A program made the translations under genes and the position numbers. From assembly GCA_964628835.1 (NCBI GenBank), contig CAZVME010000031.1, positions 1-36,747 of the forward strand: a stretch of DNA of 36,747 bases, in the 5' to 3' direction. Below the pieces are notes generated by a model. That model had not been told where the DNA came from and searched no databases. It saw only the letters and a list, made by a program, of their open reading frames with translations. Positions 32,321-36,747 of the stretch are shown piece by piece; within the stretch, counting starts at the first letter, position 1, and the number at the start of each line of letters is the position of its first letter. Source of the stretch: JAAGZL01 sp964628835 (lineage in GTDB: Bacteria; Pseudomonadota; Gammaproteobacteria; Chromatiales; Chromatiaceae).

Positions 32321-33739
32321 TCAGTAACGGTAGTGTTCCGGCTTGTAAGGGCCGTCTACCGGTACGCCTATATAGTCAGACTGATCCTGCCGCAGGGTGG
32401 TGAGATTGGCGCCGATCTTCTGCAGATGCAGGCGTGCTACCTCTTCGTCCAGCTTCTTGGGCAGGGTATAGACATCATTACCGTACTGGCCCTCTGCACT
32501 GTTCCAGATCTCCATCTGGGCCAGGGTCTGGTTGGTGAAGCTGTTGGACATCACAAAGCTGGGGTGGCCGGTGGCGCAACCCAGATTTACCAGGCGTCCC
32601 TCGGCCAGCAGGATGATGCGATTGCCGTCCGGGAGAATGATGTGATCTACCTGGGGCTTGATGTTTTCCCACTGGTATTGCTTCATGCTGGCAACGTCGA
32701 TCTCATTATCGAAGTGGCCGATGTTGCAGACGATGGATTGATCCTTCATCGCAATCATGTGGTCGTGGGTGATGACATGGAAGTTGCCGGTGGTGGTGAC
32801 AAAAATATCGGCCTGGGCGCAGGCGTCATTCATGTCCACTACGCGATAACCTTCCATTGCCGCCTGCAGGGCGCAGATGGGGTCGATCTCGGTTACCCAT
32901 ACGGTGGCGCCAAGTCCCTTCAGGGATTGGGCGCAGCCCTTGCCAACGTCGCCATAGCCCAGTACCAGGGCAATCTTGCCGGCGATCATTACATCGGTGG
33001 CACGCTTGATGCCATCCACCAGGGATTCACGGCAGCCGTACAGGTTGTCGAACTTGGACTTGGTGACCGAGTCATTCACGTTGATGGCGGGGAAGGGCAG
33101 GTCACCGGCCTCGGCCATCTGGTACAGACGGTGTACGCCGGTAGTGGTCTCTTCGGTTACGCCACGGATGTGCTGCAGGTGGTTGGAGTACCAGCTTGGT
33201 TGCTCGGCCAGACGCGCCTTGATAGCAGCATACAGTACCTCTTCTTCCTCGCTGGTTGGGTTATCCAGTACACTGATGTCCTTCTCCGCCTTGGCGCCCA
33301 GGATCAGCAGCAGGGTGGCGTCGCCGCCGTCGTCCAGAATCATGTTGGGGGAGCCGCCGTCGGCCCAGTTCATAATGTTGTGGGTGTAGTTCCAGTACTC
33401 TTCCAGTGTCTCGCCCTTGTAGGCGTATACAGGGATGCTCTGGACGGCAATGGCAGCCGCAGCATGGTCCTGGGTGGAGAAGATGTTGCAGGAGGCCCAG
33501 CGTACCTCGGCACCCAGTTTTACCAGAGTCTCGATAAGTACCGCGGTCTGGATGGTCATGTGCAGGCTACCCGCAATGCGGGCGCCCTGAAGTGGCTTGT
33601 CAGTGCCGTACTTGGATTGCAGGGCCATTAGGCCCGGCATCTCGGTCTCGGCAATTGCTATCTCTTTGCGTCCCCACTCGGCTAGTGAGAGGTCTGCTAC
33701 TTTGAAGTCGGTAAAGGATTGGTCGACGACAGCGTTCAT
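32321..33739 (-). CDS. ahcY: Adenosylhomocysteinase
   Basis: S-adenosylhomocysteine hydrolase, NAD-dependent, splitting SAH to adenosine and homocysteine in the methyl cycle. The protein is 472 residues from the ATG at 33739, preceded by GGAG eight bases away. It is the long proteobacterial form with the ~40-residue insertion. Landmarks are SLHMTIQTAVLIETL, EYWNYTHNIMNW, NDSVTKSKFDNLYGCRESLV, the NAD loop VLGYGDVGKGCAQSLKGLGA and the C-terminus DGPYKPEHYRY. An SAH riboswitch in its leader should switch expression on when SAH accumulates. The frame is open to 33889, but that part is the riboswitch. Confidence 0.98.
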   Translation of the reverse strand: MNAVVDQSFTDFKVADLSLAEWGRKEIAIAETEMPGLMALQSKYGTDKPLQGARIAGSLHMTIQTAVLIETLVKLGAEVRWASCNIFSTQDHAAAAIAVQSIPVYAYKGETLEEYWNYTHNIMNWADGGSPNMILDDGGDATLLLILGAKAEKDISVLDNPTSEEEEVLYAAIKARLAEQPSWYSNHLQHIRGVTEETTTGVHRLYQMAEAGDLPFPAINVNDSVTKSKFDNLYGCRESLVDGIKRATDVMIAGKIALVLGYGDVGKGCAQSLKGLGATVWVTEIDPICALQAAMEGYRVVDMNDACAQADIFVTTTGNFHVITHDHMIAMKDQSIVCNIGHFDNEIDVASMKQYQWENIKPQVDHIILPDGNRIILLAEGRLVNLGCATGHPSFVMSNSFTNQTLAQMEIWNSAEGQYGNDVYTLPKKLDEEVARLHLQKIGANLTTLRQDQSDYIGVPVDGPYKPEHYRY

Positions 33740-33756
33740 GGTTTTTGCTCCAGGAA

Positions 33757-33831
33757 GGCCAAGCGCGGTTTTGAAAGGAGTCCTCCCCAAGCCTGGCAGA
33801 AACCTCGGTTTCTGTTGCAGCGCTTCTTGGG
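33757..33831 (-). promoter_or_regulatory. SAH riboswitch upstream of ahcY
   Basis: Read on the minus strand from 33831, the leader has CCCAAGAAGCGCTGCAAC, a hairpin CAGAAAC-CGAG-GTTTCTG, then GCCAGGCTTGGGGAGG and, about 15 bases later, AACCGCGCTTGG. This reproduces the SAH riboswitch consensus: a P1 stem pairing CCCAAG with CTTGGG, the GCGCTGCRRC and GCCAGGCT core, and a downstream CGCGCT strand able to form the pseudoknot. It ends just before the ahcY ribosome site. Known members are ON switches that release translation or transcription of ahcY when SAH is high. Confidence 0.9.
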
Positions 33832-33869
33832 CAGGGTTGATTATCTCAATATAGTTCGATTTATAGCCT

Positions 33870-33941
33870 GGGGCCGGAGTCGATTGCAATAAATATCTGT
33901 GCTTTTTCCCACAATATCATTGCAATCGACTCTGACCCGGT
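33870..33941. mobile_element. Small inverted-repeat (MITE-like) element, copy B
   Basis: The arms GAGTCGATTGCAAT (33877-33890) and ATTGCAATCGACTC (33919-33932) are perfect inverted repeats of 14 bases. The left end GGGGCCGGAGTC is identical to copy A over 12 bases. The interior TGTGCTTTTTCCCACAATAT resembles the copy A interior. It lies between metK and the ahcY riboswitch and can fold into a long hairpin in RNA, so it may also end or weaken read-through from metK. Confidence 0.7.
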
Positions 33942-33950
33942 TGATGCTGA

Positions 33951-35117
33951 TTACAGGCCAGCCGCATCTCTTAGGATGTCTGCCTTATCGGTGCGCTCCC
34001 AGGTGAAGTTATCCTCATCCCGGCCAAAGTGACCATAGGTGGCGGTGTCCAGGTAGATGGGGCGCAGCAGGTCCAGCATGGCGATCAGGCCCTTGGGGCG
34101 CAGGTCGAAGTGTTCGCGAATTAACTGAACCAGTTTGGCATCATCCAGTTTGCCGGTGCCGAAGGTGTCTACGCTGATAGAGGTGGGCTCGGCCACGCCA
34201 ATGGCGTAGGAGACCTGGATCTCGCAGCGGTCAGCCAGGCCGGCGGCCACAACGTTCTTGGCCACATAGCGGCTGGCGTAGGCTGCGGAACGGTCTACCT
34301 TGGACGGATCCTTGCCGGAGAATGCGCCGCCACCGTGACGGGCCATGCCGCCGTAGGTGTCCACGATGATCTTACGACCGGTGAGTCCGCAGTCGCCCAC
34401 CGGGCCACCGATAACAAAACGTCCGGTGGGGTTGATGTGGATCTTGTCTGCCGGACACTGGTTTAGCCACTCTGTTGGCATAACTGGCTTGATGATCTCG
34501 TCCATTACCGCTTCGTGCAGGGCCTTCTCTGATATATCCGGGTCGTGCTGGGTGGATAGCACCACCGCTTCGATTCCCACCGGCTGATGGTTCTCATAAC
34601 GGAAGGAGAGCTGGCTCTTGGCATCCGGGCGCAGCCAGGGCAGGGCACCGCTTTTGCGTACTTCTGACTGGCGCTTGACCAGACGGTGGGCGTAGGTGAT
34701 GGGGGCCGGCATCAGCACGTCGGTCTCGTTACAGGCGTAACCGAACATCAGCCCCTGGTCGCCCGCGCCCTGCTCGTGGTCGCTGCTCTCATCCACGCCC
34801 ATGGCGATATCGGTGGACTGTTTGCCGATGGCGGAGACCACGGCGCAGGTGTTGGCGTCGAAGCCCACATCGCAGTGATTGTAGCCGATATCGTCCACCA
34901 CCTTGCGTACAATCTCTTCGGTATCCACCCAGGCGTTGGTGGTGATCTCACCCGCCAGGATGACCATGCCGGTCTTGACCATGGTTTCGCAGGCTACGCG
35001 TGAGCGTGGATCCTCTGCCAGAAGCGCATCCACAATTGCATCCGAGATCTGATCGGCAACCTTGTCTGGATGGCCTTCGGAAACTGATTCTGAGGTAAAG
35101 ATAAAGTCGTTTGGCAT
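33951..35117 (-). CDS. metK: S-adenosylmethionine synthetase
   Basis: Makes SAM from methionine and ATP in the cytoplasm; 388 residues, the usual length. Family landmarks are FTSESVSEGHPDKVADQISD at the start, GAGDQGLMFGYACNET, the GGGAFSGKDPSKVDRSAAY glycine-rich loop and LLRPIYLDTATYGHFGR near the end. A TATAAT (35198-35203, minus strand) lies about 80 bases upstream without a good -35. It heads the leftward metK-ahcY-metF series, so SAM production, SAH removal and methyl-folate supply are adjacent. Confidence 0.98.
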   Translation of the reverse strand: MPNDFIFTSESVSEGHPDKVADQISDAIVDALLAEDPRSRVACETMVKTGMVILAGEITTNAWVDTEEIVRKVVDDIGYNHCDVGFDANTCAVVSAIGKQSTDIAMGVDESSDHEQGAGDQGLMFGYACNETDVLMPAPITYAHRLVKRQSEVRKSGALPWLRPDAKSQLSFRYENHQPVGIEAVVLSTQHDPDISEKALHEAVMDEIIKPVMPTEWLNQCPADKIHINPTGRFVIGGPVGDCGLTGRKIIVDTYGGMARHGGGAFSGKDPSKVDRSAAYASRYVAKNVVAAGLADRCEIQVSYAIGVAEPTSISVDTFGTGKLDDAKLVQLIREHFDLRPKGLIAMLDLLRPIYLDTATYGHFGRDEDNFTWERTDKADILRDAAGL

Positions 35118-35307
35118 CGTCTGGTTCTAATCCGTTTGTAAGCTATATTCACATTGAGTGTGGCAAGTTAGGGTCTGGCCCAAGGCACAGGCGCGGAATT
35201 ATACTACCCAAGAAGATATTTTGCCTAGGACCTGGGCGGCTATTTGGTAATTTGGTCTGAGGCGCTAACATATATGTCTTTAAGTATCAGCATCAGAGGA
35301 TAAAAGC

Positions 35308-35862
35308 ATGGTATCTCTCGAAACTCCAGTATGTAACTTTGGTCTGACAGCACCTAGCTTCAGCCTGCCGGGGGTAGATGGACGTAACTGGACCCTGGCT
35401 GAGTGCGTGGGTGACAAGGGTCTGTTGGTGATGTTTATCTGCAATCACTGCCCCTATGTGCAGTCGATCCGGGACCGAATTGTGCGTGATACTAATGAAT
35501 TGGCTGCAATGGGCGTAAATAGCGTAGCCATCATGTCCAATGATCCCAGCGAGTACCAGGAAGACTCCTTTGAGAATATGCAGAGGGTGGCCGCAGAGTA
35601 CGGTTTTAGCTTCCCCTACCTGCTGGATGAGACTCAGGAGGTGGCCAAGGCCTATGGTGCAGTATGTACCCCGGATTTCTTCGGTTACAATGTCGATCTG
35701 GAACTGCAGTATCGGGGACGTCTGGATGAATCCAGAAAGGATGCGGCAGCCACGGACGTGCGGCGAGATCTGTTTGAGGCCATGAAACAGGTGGCTGCTA
35801 CAGATGCAGGTCCCAAGGACCAGGTGCCGAGTATGGGCTGTTCCATAAAATGGCGTGAGTGA
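35308..35862 (+). CDS. Thioredoxin-fold AhpC/TSA-like protein
   Basis: A 184-residue cytoplasmic protein (no signal peptide) of the peroxiredoxin-like thioredoxin family. The possible redox pair is Cys45-Cys48 in FICNHCPYVQ. SNDPSEYQEDSFENMQ, FPYLLDETQEVAKAYGAVCTPDFFGY and YRGRLDESRKD follow, the usual pattern of this uncharacterised group. GCSIKWRE at the end is also a family signature. The resolving chemistry and substrate are unknown. The start has AGAGGAT upstream. It is divergent from metK. Confidence 0.94.
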   Translation: MVSLETPVCNFGLTAPSFSLPGVDGRNWTLAECVGDKGLLVMFICNHCPYVQSIRDRIVRDTNELAAMGVNSVAIMSNDPSEYQEDSFENMQRVAAEYGFSFPYLLDETQEVAKAYGAVCTPDFFGYNVDLELQYRGRLDESRKDAAATDVRRDLFEAMKQVAATDAGPKDQVPSMGCSIKWRE

Positions 35863-36012
35863 ACGGGGCTGATGCAGCTGGTTTGCGATATCTGCCTGCT
35901 GATACCAGATGCAATTTGTGTTGCAGAATGGAGCAAATGACGATTATTGCTGTCCATGCTGCAGTGCTGGCAAAAAATTGGTGGCGGATAACTGGTTAGC
36001 ACAACGCGGCAA

Positions 36013-36058
36013 CTCTGTTGCACGGCCTCTTTAAAAATAAAGAGGCCGTGCAACAGAG
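36013..36058. repeat. Perfect palindrome, 21-base arms, between convergent genes
   Basis: Arms at 36013-36033 and 36038-36058 are exactly complementary over 21 bases (core GCACGGCCTCTTTA / TAAAGAGGCCGTGC) with a 4-base AAAA loop. It sits between the ends of the plus-strand thioredoxin-fold gene (35862) and the minus-strand DUF2147-like gene (36087). It is probably a two-way terminator, although no T-run follows on either strand. Confidence 0.85.
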
Positions 36059-36086
36059 AGTAAATCTGTCTTGGATTGGCGCTATA

Positions 36087-36443
36087 TCACTTAGTCCAGA
36101 CTTCCTCGTCACATATGAGTCCGCCCAGCATACAGCCCTCGACGTAAAGCTTTCCACCTGCAAGTTTCACGGTGCCATTGAAATTCGCCGAACCCATACT
36201 CGGGTGGTTCATCAAGCCTTCCCAGAGGTTCTTTTTAGATTTGGGTATACCCTTCTTGAACATGTTAAAGCCTTTCTTCTCACCTGAAGTAACTTTGGCG
36301 CACAATTTGCCGCTACATTTCCAGGTTTTGGCCGTACTGCCGTTGGGACGTTTCCATTTGCCATAGGCACCAGCATGTGCCGATGTTGCGGCCAGGCTGA
36401 ACCCAAGAAAAGCACTCACGATGGCTATTTTGTACTTGTTCAT
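36087..36443 (-). CDS. Small secreted DUF2147-like protein
   Basis: A 118-residue protein with a signal peptide ending SAHA and a strong AGGAGGAG ribosome site before the ATG. The mature part begins GAYGKWKRPNGSTAKTWKC, then GKLCAKV, NLWEGLMNHPSMG, TVKLAGGKLYVEGCMLGG and a terminal WTK. This is the general layout of DUF2147 proteins (G-x-W at the start, LCG-V, a middle W-G segment and a closing G-L-V-G...W). Four Cys in the mature part (CSGKLC, GCMLGGLIC) may form disulfides. The function is unknown. Confidence 0.82.
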   Translation of the reverse strand: MNKYKIAIVSAFLGFSLAATSAHAGAYGKWKRPNGSTAKTWKCSGKLCAKVTSGEKKGFNMFKKGIPKSKKNLWEGLMNHPSMGSANFNGTVKLAGGKLYVEGCMLGGLICDEEVWTK

Positions 36444-36625
36444 AAAACTCCTCCTATAGAGTTATCGATTTGATTTTTATATATATTATTATCTGCTACT
36501 ACATACATGGACAGTCAGAAGTCCGATGACAGTATACCTAACACCTTTGTCAATTCCAGTTTGCTGGCAAATGAATGTCCCCTCAACGGTATGCTTGTAG
36601 GTGTTTGTTTCTCTATCTTAGGGAA

Positions 36626-36661
36626 GCTCTGATTAAAGCTATTCATGACTTTAATCAGAGC
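36626..36661. repeat. Inverted repeat with 13-base arms
   Basis: GCTCTGATTAAAG (36626-36638) and CTTTAATCAGAGC (36649-36661) are perfect inverted copies with a 10-base loop, preceded by GGGAA. Ends reading GGGAAGCTCTGATTAA resemble terminal repeats of some insertion sequences, but no transposase follows within the window. Confidence 0.65.
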
Positions 36662-36699
36662 GCGTATGTGGAAAATTCGATTTTCCACTTCCTTCGCTG

Positions 36700-36742
36700 C
36701 CAGCCATGGAGAGCGAAGCGAAGGCTGGTAAACCCCGGTAGT
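36700..36742. repeat. Hairpin repeat, copy 2
   Basis: The stem CCAGCC (36700-36705) pairs with GGCTGG (36723-36728) around the loop ATGGAGAGCGAAGCGAA, followed by TAAACCCCGGTAG. An alternative stem pairs CTTCGCT (36693-36699) with AGCGAAG in the loop. Loop and tail match copy 1 at 27583-27628, while the stem differs on both sides. Confidence 0.7.
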
Positions 36743-36747
36743 CGTGA

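Larger units (their letters stand above)
36444..36747. other. Right-edge non-coding region with serial hairpins
   Basis: The first ~180 bases are A+T-rich and should contain the promoter of the DUF2147-like gene. From 36626 to the edge come three stem-loops in a row: arms 36626-36638/36649-36661, arms 36668-36676/36680-36688, and the hairpin repeat copy 2. No gene was found. The element continues beyond the window. Confidence 0.6.

Noticed and set aside
32282..33631. A 449-codon open frame on the plus strand opposite ahcY
   Set aside because: It is the antisense shadow of a strongly conserved gene with high codon bias. Its translation shows no domain and its start lies in a repeat element.
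1..36747. CRISPR arrays, tRNA/rRNA genes, prophage or complete insertion sequences
   Set aside because: No regularly spaced repeats, no cloverleaf or rRNA segments and no transposase, integrase or phage structural genes were seen by reading; a short tRNA could still be missed without a search tool.

Overview
The window looks like a chromosomal segment of a free-living or symbiotic gammaproteobacterium. The evidence is gene order: pyrB-pyrR-ruvX-yqgE-tonB-(apbE)-gshB read leftwards, divergent from pilG-pilH-pilI-pilJ-chpA-chpC and then convergent rsmE. This matches the order I know from Pseudomonas aeruginosa PA0401-PA0415/PA0419. A VPLPA/PEP-CTERM protein, TlpA- and Sco-type thioredoxins, a group-III-like phosphofructokinase and many short structured repeats fit an environmental lineage such as the sulfur-oxidising Chromatiales or their symbiont relatives. 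That placement is inference, and I cannot name a genus. No phage, complete insertion sequence, CRISPR array, rRNA or tRNA was seen.

Layout. 1-5433 (minus): a housekeeping block for pyrimidine synthesis (pyrB runs off the left edge, then pyrR), RuvX, YqgE, a TonB, ApbE and glutathione synthetase. 5881-15745 (plus): the type IV pilus chemosensory (Chp) pathway, made of two single-domain response regulators, a CheW, the PilJ receptor, a 1911-residue ChpA hybrid kinase with several Hpt-like modules and a second CheW. The methylation genes pilK and chpB are absent from their usual place. 15752-19382: rsmE, a phosphofructokinase translationally coupled to a LysE-family exporter, and a haloacid-dehalogenase-like hydrolase. 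19448-24365: an accessory stretch with a frameshifted VPLPA-CTERM gene, a frameshifted small DUF3012-like lipoprotein, a secreted beta-lactamase-fold protein, a possible secreted micropeptide, and a two-gene unit of a TlpA-like thioredoxin with an unrecognised, internally duplicated Cys/His-motif protein.

24714-27486: an ECF sigma factor followed by two paralogous RskA-type anti-sigma factors of identical length, with a small RRM RNA-binding protein between them. The paralogs differ more in the sigma-binding half than in the membrane and periplasmic half. This suggests a shared signal feeding two different sigma partners, and it is the most system-like novelty here. 27984-31081: a Sco copper chaperone, a DUF4197 protein, a secreted cupin and another LysE exporter. 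31321-35117 (minus): the activated methyl cycle metK-ahcY-metF. ahcY has a clear SAH riboswitch in its leader and is flanked by two copies of a small inverted-repeat element. 35308-36443: a thioredoxin-fold protein and a DUF2147-like protein facing each other across a perfect 21-bp-arm palindrome. The right end enters a string of hairpins. The last of these is a diverged copy of a hairpin repeat at 27583-27628, in which the stem sequence has changed on both sides while the loop is conserved.
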